Source of the DNA: Limonium bicolor
Taxonomy: Eukaryota > Streptophyta > Magnoliopsida > Caryophyllales > Plumbaginaceae
Direction: 5' to 3'
DNA length: 64,000 nt
Assembly (NCBI GenBank): GCA_023374045.1
Contig: CM041779.1
Location: 143,898,985-143,962,984 of the forward strand
The notes below the pieces were generated by a model. That model was not told the DNA's origin, searched no databases, and saw only the letters and a program-made list of their open reading frames with translations. The translations under genes were made by a program, and so were the position numbers. Below, one piece after another: positions 13,881-26,102 of this stretch. How positions within the stretch are numbered: position 1 is the first letter of the stretch; each line of letters begins with the position of its first letter.

Positions 13881-14053
13881 AGACACAACACCGAAAGTAA
13901 AATCTGCAAATTGTTCACCGAAAGTTTTTCTCCACTAATCTTAATTATGCACTCCCCTAATCCTGCAGCTAATGTCCCGTCTGTCTACGCCGAAAGTCTG
14001 TCTCCACTAAATTCACCAGCTAATGTCACACGTCTAACCTTGCTTTTCCTTCC

Positions 14054-14061
14054 TATAAATA
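14054..14061 (+). promoter_or_regulatory. TATA box of the 5' LTR
   Basis: TATAAATA is followed by an A/C-rich leader, as expected for a plant LTR promoter. The 3' LTR has TATTAATA at 28035-28042, so only the 5' copy keeps the canonical box. Confidence 0.6.
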
Positions 14062-15279
14062 CAACACACTTCAAACACACATCTGATCATCGATCATTCC
14101 TCTTCCTCCATCCTTCACTCCATCTATTCTCTGTTCAATTACACAACACCTCTCCCATACTCCATCTTCATTCATCTACACATATTTAAACACCAACACA
14201 CAACACTACGACCGCATTTTCACTCTGATTTCTCCACAAAATTATCACCCACATTACTTCGCACACACCCACACAAAAAACTAACGTCCGGATTTGTGTC
14301 CGACCTAGACCTACCCGTACACCTCACGTCCGGATTTGTGTCCGACCCAAACCCATCCGGGCGTCTCACAAACATTTCCAAAAATTCCATTTTCACTTCA
14401 TTTCCATCAAGTTCACTTCATTGTCGCCAATTCCAACCTCCAAACCAGCATAGCGCAAGGACTAGGGCGGAGCAAGCAAGAGGATCTTCGTAACAGATGA
14501 TTTCTCCTAACTCTCTTATTTATGCTTTCAATTGCTATGTCTAGCTAAGAGGATTTACTCTAGGGGAAGGGATGTTGTAATTAGTTAAACTCTGCATTAT
14601 TTTACTGCTTGATTGAGACTATTTGGATTGCTCTGGTTAATGCTTTTAAGTGCTTTTAATAAACGTCATGAATTATTATAAGCCTTTGAATCGTGTTATG
14701 ATCAGATAAGGTGATTAGCATTGACGGTCCTATTAACCTGTTGCCTGTGGTAATTGCAATCGGATAGATTACATTAACAGTTAGGTGCTTTAGTCCGGTC
14801 CCAACCGGAGTAGTAATTTTGTGCGATAAAACCATCTAGATATACCCGTAAATTCTAGATTAGAGCTATGCGTCCTGTCTAGATGAGCTACCTGGAATTA
14901 GGACTTAATACAGAATAGATAATTGAGAATTACAAGCCGATCCAAGTCTCTGTTAAAGTAGTAAGACATGCAGAACCTAGCTAGTGAAACAACCCCTGAA
15001 CCTAGAGCCCCGTTCATACTTCCTATCTATCGCTTTAATTTATCTGCATTTATTTTCTCGTATGTTATTAATTCCAAAACCAAAACAACCCCTCTTTCAT
15101 TACCCAGTGCCCTAAGGCTAGACTTATTTTCTTCAAGAACCCCACGGATTGATTACCTGGTTTTGTCTTTAATTGTGATACTACTGTGACTGGGATTTTT
15201 GCAACCCGAGGTCGGTTGATTTGTTAATTTCTAGGATTTATTTTTGGCTTTTAATATAATCATTCAACCGTTTGCAAAA

Positions 15280-15297
15280 TGGCGCCGTTGCCGGGGA
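15280..15297 (+). other. Primer-binding site, tRNA-Asp
   Basis: TGGCGCCGTTGCCGGGGA lies three bases inside the 5' LTR. It is complementary to the 3' end of plant tRNA-Asp(GTC), the primer typical of Athila-type elements. Confidence 0.88.
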
Positions 15298-15623
15298 CTT
15301 GACTTTGTCTAGTCCCTAGCCTTGGTTAATTCGTTACTCTATTACAATACCCTGTAAACTATTTTTATTTGTTTCGTAATTTGTTTTGTCTATTATTTAT
15401 ATTTAAGGTTTAATTTATTTTTGTGCCATTTTATCCAATTGTTTCTCATTACTGTCATTTAATTTCAGTTTATAATTTTTCTATCATTTAATTTTCCAGT
15501 ACTATAAGTTCATTTGTCTTAGTCATTTCGTCAATTTTATTTTTAGTATTCTCTTGTTTACTTAAGTTCTAAATTCAAACACATTTTGTTCCTTTCTCTT
15601 TTGCTGTTACAAGTACCTAGTGG

Positions 15624-16962
15624 ATGCGCAGAACGCGTTCATCTGGTCCACCGGGTACAGACTTTGACCCAGAAATCGAGAGAGTTTTCCTCCAAGCTCT
15701 GAGAGCAAGAAGGCAGCTCGATTTTAACATGGACGCAAACCATAACCAGCTTGGAGGAGGTCCAGTTGCCCAATACACGATGGGGAGAATAAACAGACCA
15801 CCAGCCACACCAAGAAGAGGCCCAGTGGTTCTACCAGATCTAACTACAGAACTAGTGGCAGATTGGCAAAAAGGTAAAACCCTCCCATCAATCCAATGTT
15901 GTTCGTAATCACCCTGCAGGAACCTTTTCAGGTGCCGACCCAGCTGATGCACTAGACCACGTACATCGATTCCTAGTGCACTTGGACTCGCTTGGCTTAT
16001 CACAAGGCCTAGAGGAATATGCCAGACTGAGTCTGTTCCAGCACAGCCTATCAGGAGAAGCTTCAAAATGGTTCCATCGACTACCACCAGGCATCATTAC
16101 CACCTGGGAGCAGATGACGGACAAATTCTATGAGAAATACATCCCCATCTCCAGGACACGACAGATGATCGCCGATATGACGGCATTCAGACAGCTGGGT
16201 AGTGAGACAATATGCGAGGCGTGGGACCAATTCAAAGAACTACTCCGTCAGTGCCCTCCCCACGGTCAGAATATCACCTCGCTGGCTCAAGGATTCTTCC
16301 AAGGGCTAAAAGATGAAAACAGAGGCGAGGTGAGAGCTGCCTTAGGAGGGAACCTGCTAGCGAAAAGCGGGGAAGATTTCATGGCAGCAATGGAGTCCTA
16401 CTGTGAGGAGCTTCGCCAATGGAGCAACAACGGGGGGAGAGTATTCTCAATAGGTCACAGTTCTACCCGAGCTCCGGACCCGGTGATGGAACAGATAGCC
16501 GCCGAGCAAGCGCAGCTGAAAACCACGATGGGGAGTATGGCAAAAATGCTCGAACAGCTCACCATGGGGCCAACCCCTAGGCAATTTGCCAAGAAGGTGT
16601 CTACAAGTTCCAACGAAGTCTGCTGCTCTCAGTGTGGGGACGCATATGACTATGAGGACTGCCCAATGGTAGCCGAGATGAAGCAAACAGAGGAGGCCAA
16701 CGTCATCGGACAATTCAACAACAGACAACCCTGGGTGCAGAATCAGCACCAAAACCTCAGGTATGGAAATCCAAACAGCGCACTGAACTCACATCAGATG
16801 CAGCCTCAGAGGGCGAACCAGGGAGGACCACCCGGCTTTGCTAGGCCTCAGTATAATCAGTTCAGGCCACAACAGTCTCAAGCTCAACAACCATCATTGA
16901 GCTCAAACAATGCCAATCTGAAGGAGATGGTGGATAAGTTGATGGCTTCCCAGGAGCAGTAA
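15624..16962 (+). pseudogene. gag region of the Athila/Tat-type element
   Basis: The reading frame opens at the ATG at 15624 and meets a stop at about 15906. A different frame covers the rest of gag from about 15890, so one frameshift separates the N-terminus from the capsid-like domain. The retrotransposon gag core (WFHRLPPG, W-E-Q, Y-I-P-I-S motifs) lies at about 15980-16290. A zinc-knuckle-like motif at 16624-16662 reads C-x2-C-GDA-Y-x4-C; the usual His is Tyr, which one C-to-T change would give. A Q/N/P-rich tail follows. A TAA at 16960-16962 stops the frame, but the same frame continues into the protease region, so gag and pol were one polyprotein. Confidence 0.85.
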
Positions 16963-17013
16963 ACTGTAATCAATCAGAATCTGGCAGCTGGTCAGCAAAA
17001 ATTAGAGAATGCC

Positions 17014-18576
17014 ATGGTAGAGATGCAGGGAACGATGAGTCAGTTGACTCAGTTCCTCTTACAGCAGAGACCTTCTGGATCACTGCCTTCCCAACCAGAC
17101 CCCAATCCCAAGGAGCAGTTGAAGGCAGTGTCGGTCTCAGAAGCAGTAGTGATTGAGGACTGTGAAGATTCTGGAGAGGTAGCAGCAGTTACCCTAAGGA
17201 GTGGAAGGAGCTTAATCAATGACAAAGTGGCAGGGAGCCATACTGATGAGGAGACCGAGCCCCCTTCTAATACCGCCGGTGCACCATCAGGGCATCCTGC
17301 CCCTCCTGAGGTAGTTCATGAGGAGACCCAGGCTCCTATTCCTTCCTCCTCTCATTCAACTGCTATTAAAAATACGAAAGGAAAAACATCTGCAAAAGAA
17401 CTTCCTTTTTCAAACCGTCTCAAAGAGCGAGAGCTTGATGAGCAGTTTGGAAAATTTTTAGATGTCTTTCGTAAGATGACTATCAATATTCCTCTTATTG
17501 ATGCGATCAAACAAATGCCGAACTATGCTAAATTTGTGAAGGATTTGATTTCAAATAAGAGGAAGTATAAGGAGAAGGACACCATTCAGCTGACTGAGAC
17601 CAGTACAGCAGTGATCCTACAGAAGCTGTCTCCAAAGCGTGGTGATCCAGGTCAGCCCATTATTCCTTGCTCAATTGGAGATATGGATTGTGGATACGGT
17701 CTCTGCAATCTGGGAGCGAGCATCAACCTGATGACACACACTATGTTCAAGAAGCTTCATGCGGGTGAGCTCGTTCCAATTCATTTCAATCTCCAATTAG
17801 CTGATAGATCGTCAATCACACCCAGAGGTATGGTAGAGAATGTGGTTGTTGGTGTGGGTAAGTTTTTCTTCCCAGCTGATTTTGTAATCCTCGACATGGA
17901 TGAGGATGTCGAGGTACCTCTAATTTTAGGTAGACCTTTCCTTCGTACTGCTAAGACTGTTATAGACGTTGATAAGGGAAAGATCACCTTAAAATTTCAT
18001 GATGAAGAATTGAGTTTTGATATTAATAAAATGATTCAAAAGAACTCTTCTTCTCATGTTGTATTCTCTATTGATTTACTTGAGGATTTTTTTGATCTAG
18101 AGGATGATTATATCCCTAGAAGTACTGATGTTCGTTTTTCCGTGGGTGAGTCTTCTGACTTGTTAGAGCAGGTACTGAGCCTATCCATTGAGGATGACAA
18201 GGAAAGCTTTGAGATGGCCTCAGTCGTCCAGCAACTCAATCAAGGGAGGTCATATTTTCGCTCCTCCACTCCTCCAGTAGAAAAGCTGGATCGACCTATC
18301 CAAAGGCCTATCCCTTCAATAGAGAAGCCTCTTACCCTTGAACTCAAATCTCTTCCTTCCCACCTTAAATATATTTTTCTGGCAGAGGGTAGCACCCTTC
18401 CTGTTATTATCTCTGCATCTTTGTCTGTTTCGCAGGAAACTAGACTTCTGGAGGTGCTCAAGAGGCATAAAGGTGCCATGGGGTGGTCAGTTACTGGTAT
18501 CAAAGGGATCAATCCGGGTTTCTTCACTCACCGGATCTATATGGAGGATAATTATAAGGCAGTGAGGCAGCCCTAG
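17014..18576 (+). pseudogene. Aspartic protease region of the gag-pol polyprotein
   Basis: This is in the same frame as gag, between the TAA at 16960 and a TAG at 18574. It has an acidic, Ser/Pro-rich linker, then a retropepsin-like fold. The active-site triad, normally Asp-Leu-Gly-Ala-Ser in this lineage, reads Asn-Leu-Gly-Ala-Ser at 17707-17721, so the catalytic Asp is lost by a G-to-A change. A second conserved block (LILGRPFLRTA) follows at about 17920-17950. The stop replaces a Gln codon (CAG to TAG) just before the reverse transcriptase domain. Confidence 0.85.
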
Positions 18577-18594
18577 AGAAGACTAAATCCCAAT

Positions 18595-21357
18595 TTGAAG
18601 GAGGTGGTCAAAACTGAAGTGTTGAAGCTTCTTGATGCGGGTATTATCTACCCGATATCTGACAGCCAGTGGGTGTCTCCAGTCCAGGTTGTTCCAAAGA
18701 AAGGAGGGATCGGGGCAGTTCCTAATGAGAAAGGGGAGATGGTTCCCCAGAGACAGACGGCCGGATGGAGAATGTGTATTGACTACCGTCGCCTCAACAA
18801 TGCCACGAGGAAGGACCACTTCCCGCTTCCATTCATCGATCAAATGCTTGAGCGGTTAGCCGGCCAGGAGTTCTACTGTTTCCTAGACGGCTACAGTGGA
18901 TATTTTCAGATCCCTATTGCCCCAGAGGATCAGGAGAAAACGACATTCACTTGTCCATATGGGACGTTCGCATACCGGAGGATGCCATTCGGGCTCTGTA
19001 CTGCCCCTGCGACATTCCAGCAGTGTATGATGGCAATTTTCAATGACTTTATCGAGAAGAGTATCGAAGTATTCATGGACGACTTCTCTGTTTATGGACA
19101 AAGCTTTGATGTTTGCCTGGAGCAACTGGACCAGATCTTGGCCCGCTGTGAGGAAACAAACCTCGTGCTGAATTGGGAAAAGTGTCATTTCATGGTACAA
19201 GAAGGTATTGTTCTGGGGCATAAGGTGTCGAGAGAAGGCATCCAGGTAGATAAGGCCAAGATAGAGGTGATAGAAAAGCTACCTCCACCGACTTCAGTTA
19301 AGGATGTTAGATCTTTCCTGGGATATGCCGGTTTTTACAGGAGATTCATACAGGACTTCTCGAAGGTTACAAAACCTCTCTCAGATCTGCTTCAGAAAGA
19401 CATCAAATTTCAGTTTTCTGATGAATGTATGATGGCCTTTCAGACCATTAAGGACAAGCTCTGCTCAGCGCCCATTGTGGTTCCTCCGGATTGGTCAGCA
19501 CCATTCGAAATTATGACAGATGCAAGCGATTATGCTGTTGGTGATGTGCTCTGTCAGATGAAGGATAAAATACTGAGGGTGATTACTTATGCAAGCAAAA
19601 CTCTAATCGATGCACAGAGAAACTACACCACAACAGAGAAAGAATTGCTTGTTGTGGTATTTGCTCTCGATAAATTTAGACCATATCTGTTGGGAAGCAA
19701 GGTAATCATTCACACGGATCATTCGGCACTGAAATATCTCTTCCAAAAGAATGATTCTAAACCTAAACTGTTGCGATGGATTTTGCTTCTTCAAGAGTTT
19801 AACTTGGAGGTTGTAGATAAAAAGGGGAAGCAAAATGGAGTTGTTGATCATCTGTCTAGACTAGACCTCCCTGATGATGGAGTCCCAATCAATGAGTTCT
19901 TCCCTGACGAAACAACATTTAAGATTGGAAAGGTGAATGAACCATGGTATGCGGACTTAGCAAACTATCCGGTTTCTGGTTTAATTCCACATGACTACAG
20001 TTATAACCAGAGGAAGAAGTTCCTTTCAGAGACTCGCCATTATATATGGGAGGATCCTTATCTGTTTCGGGGCTGTGCTGATGGTCTAATGAGGCGCTGT
20101 CTCCCGGATGAAGAGATTTCAAGTGTGTTAGAATTTTGCCATTCACAGGAGGCATGTGGACATCACGGTCCTACAAGGATGGCTGCCAAAATATTAGAGT
20201 GCGGTTTTTATTGGCCCACTCTTCACAAGGATGTCCATCGCTTCTGCTCTCAATGCGATAAATGTCAAAGAATGGGTAATATATCAAGAAGGCATGAGAT
20301 GCCTCAACGAGGAATTCTGGAGGTGGAGTTGTTCGATGTATGGGGGATAGACTTCATGGGCCCCTTCCCTACATCCCATGGGAATCAGTATATCCTTGTT
20401 GCAGTAGATTATGTGTCTAAATGGGTCGAAGCAATTGCTTGTCATGCTGCTGATGCTAAGACAGTAGTCAAGTTCCTAAAGAAGCATATCTTCACCAGGT
20501 TTGGTGTGCCTAGAGCGATCATCAGCGATGGAGGCTCACATTTTTGCAACAAGGCCTTTGAATCTTTAATGACCAAGTACGGAGTAACCCATAAGGTAGC
20601 ATTACCTTATCATCCACAAACCAATGGTCAAGCATAAGTGAGCAATCGTGAGCTTAAATGGATTCTGCAGAAAACTGTTATTGCTTCAAGAAAGGATTGG
20701 TCAGTCAAGTTGGACGACGCCCTTTGGGCCTACCGTACTGTATTTAAGACCCCTATAGGGATGTCTCCATTCAAGCTTGTATATGGGAAAGCCTGTCATC
20801 TCCCAGTAGAGCTCGAACATAAAGCATATTGGGCATTGAAAGCCCTAAATTTTGACTTCCATGCTACAGGAGAGAAAAGGAAATTTCAGCTGTCTGAACT
20901 CGAAGAACTAAGGGAACAAGCTTATGACAGCTCCAGAATTTATAAGGAGTGCACCAAAAGAATCCATGATCAAATGATACAGAAGAGAGAATTTAAAGTG
21001 GGGGATCTGGTGTTGCTCTACAATTCCAGGCTGCGTCTTTTTCCTGGAAAGTTGAAATCCCATTGGGCAGGTCCATTTAAGGTTGTGGGGATCACTTCCT
21101 ATGGTGCCTACGAGCTGGAAAACAAGTCAGGAGAGGTATTCAAAGTGAATGGAGCTCGACTAAAGAAGTACCTAGGTGCTACCTTTTCTCAGCCTCCTGC
21201 ACCGGGTGTATCCTTGATTGAAAGTTCTTACTCCGTTACTTTTGTTTCTGCTATCTTTACTCCAGCACCTCCTCCAAAATCATCAAAGAAGCCGCGCTCG
21301 CAATGGTATTTCAGACTGAAGAAAGCTATTGCTAGCTGCTGTGGCGGCCCTCCTTGA
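18595..21357 (+). pseudogene. Reverse transcriptase, RNase H and integrase of the gag-pol polyprotein
   Basis: This is in frame with the protease region. The reverse transcriptase domain begins near 18640, with its Phe-Met-Asp-Asp active site at 19072-19083. RNase H follows at about 19500-19860 (TDAS and [10 protein letters not shown] blocks; the usual A-V-G-A-V-L-G block reads AVGDVLC). Integrase has an HHCC zinc domain at about 20135-20270, the first catalytic Asp at 20350, the second at 20527, and a stop codon (20635-20637) exactly where the catalytic Glu belongs, 35 residues on. The frame resumes to 21357 with the integrase C-terminus (WAGPFKV, the GPF/Y module) and no chromodomain, as in Athila/Tat elements. 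Confidence 0.92.
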
Positions 21358-22001
21358 TACTCCCTGCGAAGTCTAGCCAGAGACTTCAACTCCGGGCAGC
21401 TTGGTGGGAGGCAACCCACCGGTTTGTATCTCTTTTCGCTTTCATGGTTTAGTTGTTTAATTTACTCTTTTGTTTTTATTTTTTGGTGTGTTAACAGATG
21501 TTGTGCATATTGCAAGAGCCTTGGCTCTTATTTTCTACTAATGATTTTGTCTGTTTCCATTTGAGTTCTTCTGGCCTTGCAGATTCAAAAACTCTCAATT
21601 AGTTAAATTTGTGCTTGGCTGAACTCAAGTGTGGGGGAATCGTGAAGCATTACTCCTTAAAAGATCAGGGAGCAATTCTTACACCCTCACTCTTTGCTTT
21701 CTGTATTATGTGTGCTTAATTTGATTTTACTTAATTTACTGATTATCTGTGTTTAACTAGTTAACCGTTATCAAGCCTTTTGTGATATTTTTGGGTGATT
21801 TACAGTTTTAATATGTTAACTTATAAATTATTTCATATATAAAAAACAAAAGAGGAGATTTGCAACGTGTCCGGAATTGCGTCCGCGCAGCACTACCCGG
21901 ACACGTTATAAAGCCCCCATGTCCGCATAACGGACGCTTACACGGACAGAATTTGTATACCGCATCTCTATTCCCACTCACGTCCGTATGCAGACGCTTA
22001 C
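21358..22001 (+). other. Spacer between pol and the nested solo LTR
   Basis: This is part of the Athila/Tat element with no coding frame of note. It holds a polypurine-like word AAGTGTGGGGGAA near 21627, a short GTCCG/CGGAC-rich patch (21868-21990) and, at its right edge, the left copy of the CTTAC target duplication (21997-22001). Confidence 0.7.
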
Positions 22002-23952
22002 TGATAAGTGTCCAAATGAGCATGTTTTATAGGTGTATTTCATATATTATATTAGCACTTTTCTTGCTCATTTCTCCACTTTGGTTAGTTTTCCTCTAGT
22101 TTATGTTTTATTGTTATCTCACGAATTTATTGTTTAAACATGAGGAAAACCAAGCTGGGAGCAAAGTAGACAAAGAGACGAACGCATAGACCCAAACGGC
22201 TCAGAAAACGGAGTCCAAACGAAGAATCTAGAGCCGGTCAAAGTTCATAGAAGAAAATAAGTCAAAAACCTGTGTCCGCCCCTGTGTCCACGTGACCTTA
22301 GGCGGACAAGACTGTGGTGACCGCCCCTGTGTCCGCGTGATACAAGGCGGACAACTCTAGGAGACAACCGTGAGACGTCCGCGTGATACAAGGCGGACAA
22401 CTCTAGGACAGCAAGCAGACAAGTTGTTTTGTGTCCGCGTAACTATAGGAGGACAAGCTGTGAGACGTCCGCCCCCGCGTCCACGTAATATTAGGCGGAC
22501 AAGAGATGGAGATGTCCTCCCCTGTGTCCGCGTAACTGAAGGCGGACAAGAGATAGAGAGGAACGTGAGACGTCCGCCCCCGCGTCCACATAATATAAGG
22601 CGGACAAGACACAGAGAGAGACGTCCGCCCCCGCGTCCACATAATATCAGGCGGACAAGACTGTGAGACGTCCGCCTAACTGAAGGCGGACATCTACACG
22701 GACAACACGCGGACAAGAGTAAAATGCAGCGCAGATCCAGAACTGTCGCGACTGGTTTTCTTCGCCCGACTGGTTTTCTTCGCCGACTGTCTTCCCAATT
22801 GCTTCTTCCTTTGCGGCCCCTGCAACTTATCCATCTACTCCATCAACTGGCACCTCCCTTATCCTGTAATCCTTTCACGCGTTCTCCAGCTCAAGCTCCA
22901 CTCGTTCTGTCTCCTCTCCAGCTCTATCTTCAAGCTTCCCCTGCCTCTATATAAACCCACTCCTTCTACCATAAAAAAACTGCACCACGACGAGAGACTG
23001 AAAGAAATCACACAACAGCACCACACTCCATTCTCTTCCATTCAATTCCTCCCGTAACACCATAATTCTCCATCTTTTATTTATTTCACCACTCCACCAC
23101 ATTTACTCACGTACGTACTCAAACAGAAGCAGTATTTTGCAAAGAGAGAAAAGAGGCAGCAGAAGTGAGAGCGAGTGCAGACCCGTTCTTCGCAAGCAGT
23201 TTCTGAAATAATGACTATTTCTATCTTTACTCTGTTTTTAGTACTGTCGATGTCTGAGTAATTTTATATTTGTGCTTAGGATGGGTGTTTAACCCCAAAA
23301 TAATTCAGACGTATTTATAATACCGAGTTTGCTTATAAATATTTGTTTTATCTCTCTAAATTATTAAATGCTTAACAATTGATCATTTTTTATGCATTTA
23401 CGCTTTCTCTAATTTCAATGATTTTGTAAATTAGAGAATAGACCACAAAGAGAGATAAACGTTAGATATTATCTCCTTGATTAGCAGATAAAATCCATCG
23501 CTGTTATAAAAAGAATTCTCGCTTAAAGCTAATTAATGATTTTAGACTTTTTCTGATTGTAAAAAGTCTATTGAATTAATTGAGAGTTGTCCTTATCTAT
23601 GATTTAGGAAGGCCACAAGATAAATTCTTAACAGACAAATAAGAGCAAACCAGGATTATAATTAATATCTGAATTATATTTGGGCAATTTCACCTTCCTT
23701 AGCACATTTTCCATCCACTTAATTCACAACTGTTTTATTTAAGCTTTTTATTATCTCTGTACTAATCCAACAACAAATCAAGCTTGCCTCCGGCTAAACC
23801 CCCTTTTTACAGTTTTTATTAACTACCAAGACTAGGATAATTGAACAATTTCCCTGTGGATACGACACTTGTTATACTACTCCGAATAAGGTACACTTGC
23901 CTTTTAGTTTGCTATAAATCTATATATATTAACGTGTAGTTTTATCCCAACA
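22002..23952 (+). mobile_element. Nested solo LTR, 1951 bp
   Basis: It starts TGATAAGTGTCC and ends ATCCCAACA, flanked by CTTAC on both sides (21997-22001 and 23953-23957). No internal region or second LTR is present, so it is a solo LTR left by LTR-LTR recombination. A TATATAAA box lies at 22948-22955. The 3' part has the GTGGATACGACACTTGTTATAC word seen in many plant Athila/Tat LTR ends. The first 200 bases are clearly related to the LTR remnants at 52263 and 53412 (reverse), so the three belong to one family. Confidence 0.9.
22273..22716 (+). repeat. Degenerate tandem array of GTCCGC...GGCGGACAA units
   Basis: At least eight units of the pattern GTCC(G/A)CGT-n-AGGCGGACAA follow one another with variable spacers (for example near 22310, 22378, 22432, 22480, 22525, 22582, 22634 and 22670). 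Each unit can fold on itself because GTCCGC pairs with GCGGAC. Long open frames on both strands here only translate the array. Confidence 0.85.
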
Positions 23953-24821
23953 CTTACACAGACACAACCAACATCAATGTCCGAAAACGGACACAATCGC
24001 GGACGATTACAGACCAGTGATGTCCGTATGCGGACGCTTACACGGACACAACCAACATCCATGTCTGTAAACGGACACACGCGTGGACGCTAGGAAATTC
24101 AACCGCGGTTTCTTCTTCTTCTTCTTCTTTCTTTCTCTTTTCTCCCTTTCTTCTTCTTTTCTGTTCCTTCCTCTGTCGAACTCGATCCCAGACGACAGCC
24201 ACCCTCTTCTCCACCGCAACCCACGCCGGCGACCACCACCCGCAGCTCCGACGACGCCGCAGCACTGTAGCTCCGACGACGCAACCCACAAACCCACGCC
24301 ATCTCCAAACAACTTCCCAGGTTTTTCAAAAACTGAATTTTTCTCAGTTTTCAGTGCGTAATTTGAAATCGATTTCGACATTACACAAAATCGTGAGTTT
24401 AGATTATTGTTTAGGTTGTTTCTGTTGTTAATGTGGTGTTTATTGTGCGCAATCGTGAGAAACCTTAGGAAATCGATGAATTTGGTGTGAATTGGGCGCT
24501 TTCTGTTCGCCGTGTTTCGATTTAGGGTTCTTGCTCTGTCCGAATTGAGTCCGACCCAGCCTACTCGGACACAAGTCCGGACATGTTGAATTTTTGCAAA
24601 AATTTTGAAATTTATTTCTGGCTTTGCACCTTAATGTGTGTTGTTAGTTAAGCTTAGTATTATGATTGTTAAGCCCTAAATTGCCTTGCTCCCAAGCGAT
24701 AAAGAACTTTTGAGAATACGAATTGCTATGGGCTCGTTTCTGTTAGTTTGTGTGTTCCTTTGACTTTCAACATTGCATCCTGTTATTGAACTTTAATTTC
24801 CTGTTTGACAACAATAAATAG
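23953..24821 (+). other. Spacer between the solo LTR and the extra ORF
   Basis: This is Athila/Tat internal sequence. It continues the GTCCG/CGGAC-rich patch cut by the solo LTR (23978-24090), then a CTT/TTC-rich tract (24108-24170) and a plain stretch leading to the ATG at 24822. The minus-strand frames over the CTT tract are low-complexity (Arg/Lys/Glu-rich) and not credible genes. Confidence 0.6.
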
Positions 24822-26102
24822 ATGCCTCGTACTAGAGGAGGTGGGGTCTCACGCTCTTCGTGAGCCCCACGCCCGGATGATTCATCAGATGCGCCCCCTC
24901 CACCGCTCCCTCCACCGCCCTCTCCACTACGTGAGGACGGGTTTATCTCCGCCGCCGCCCGTGCCTGGTTCGACCAGGGCGGGAAATTCATCATGGAGAG
25001 GCGCATATCAGCAGAGGTGATTAGCGCCACAGAGATACAGCCTATCTTTGAGAGCTTTGGGATCGCCGCATTACTGAAGATGGGTGAAGGACTTTTCGCT
25101 CCTCACCTAGTCCGGGAGTTCTACGCGAACGCCCAGGCGCACGATACTCAGAATGTCATCACCTCTTACGTGCGCCACCACCCGGTTGAGATCACTCCCA
25201 CCGCATTCAGTACTATTTATATGCTTCTGGATAATGAGGAAGCCCATCTCGATTTGGGTGAGGAGCTACTTCGGACCACTAGGACTAGATGGGTCCAGGA
25301 GATCGGTCAGACCTCCAGACATAGGGGAGAGGAGATTAAGGGTGTCATCCCCTACACTAGCCTCCCATCGCTCATGCAGAGGCTGGTAGCAGAGATCCTC
25401 ATCCATCAGATCCGGCCTCGTGCTGGAAATGATGTTACTGACGAGGACTGCGTGCTGATCGACTACCTCCTAGCACCGCCTCCCCCTCCACAGCGACAAC
25501 TCTCCATCCCATACATCATGTTCCATCAGCTGCACAAGGTGATCACGTACCTGAGATCGAAGAAGAAGAAGATCACGCCCATCTTTCCCTTCTTCATCCA
25601 CCACCACCTCGCCTGTGCGCTACCTGACGACGTATTCACCGGAGTCGACGTGCGAGAGGGCGAGAGCCCTATCTCTTTTCAGACTGTGAAGAGATGGGGC
25701 TTCATGCGCTTAGAGGACGGGAGCTGGGTACGCGGCAGCTCTGGCTTGGGGGCTACTGCTTCGTCCTCGACTTCGAGCTCTGCACCGGCGGTCACTGCTA
25801 CCATGCAGCCACCTACTCCTCCAGTCATGAGCATTCCACCGGAGATGCAGACCATGATGGATACCATCCTACATCAGCAGCAGTCGATGCAGCAGCAGGT
25901 CTGTGATGTCCAGCTGAGACAGGAGCAGATGGCAGGGCATATTGACGAGATACGCCAGGCACAGACCACGCTCCAAGACACACAGGATCGGATTACCCAG
26001 CGCTTGGAGCGAAGCGACGAGGTTCAGAGTGCGACAACTCTACTCATCCAGCAGCTCATGGACCGCATGGATCAGAGACCACCCCCGGGACCATCACAGT
26101 GA
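24822..26102 (+). pseudogene. Extra ORF 3' of pol, plant-transposon-protein-like
   Basis: The frame starts at ATG 24822, is broken by TGA at 24861-24863 (CGA to TGA would explain it), then stays open to 26102 (369 codons after the Met at 24993). The middle part, with a LVREFYANAQ block, YVRHHPVEITP and a downstream P-rich loop, resembles the 'putative plant transposon protein' domain often carried by Athila-like elements. The C-terminal third is Ser/Thr-rich, then Gln/Met-rich (26 to 28 Gln in about 110 residues), probably coiled coil. I see no signal peptide or transmembrane span, so it does not look like an envelope protein. It lies between pol and the 3' LTR on the same strand. Function unknown. 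Confidence 0.65.

Larger units (their letters stand above)
13355..15276 (+). repeat. 5' LTR of the Athila/Tat-type element
   Basis: It begins TGATGTACTG and ends CCGTTTGCA, immediately before the primer site. It is 1922 bp against 1872 bp for the 3' copy; the surplus is accounted for mainly by one extra 53 bp tandem unit. It has many GTCCG/CGGAC words between 13520 and 13890 and again at 14285-14360. A TATA box lies at 14054. The short reading frames across the tandem units are only translations of the repeat. Confidence 0.93.

Noticed and set aside
13631..14189. Arg/Thr-rich frames in the 5' LTR and their twins at 27665-28290
   Set aside because: They read the 53 bp U3 tandem repeats and flanking LTR; repeat length is not a multiple of three, so several frames stay open by chance.
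22357..22716. Frames of 79-119 codons on both strands over the tandem array
   Set aside because: Repeat translation with no start context or motif.
13675..22720. Possible CRISPR-like arrays
   Set aside because: The repeats are adjacent or variably spaced LTR tandem units in a plant genome, with no unique spacers of constant length.
24822..26102. Envelope-like protein
   Set aside because: The position is right, but there is no signal peptide, transmembrane segment or glycosylation-rich ectodomain.
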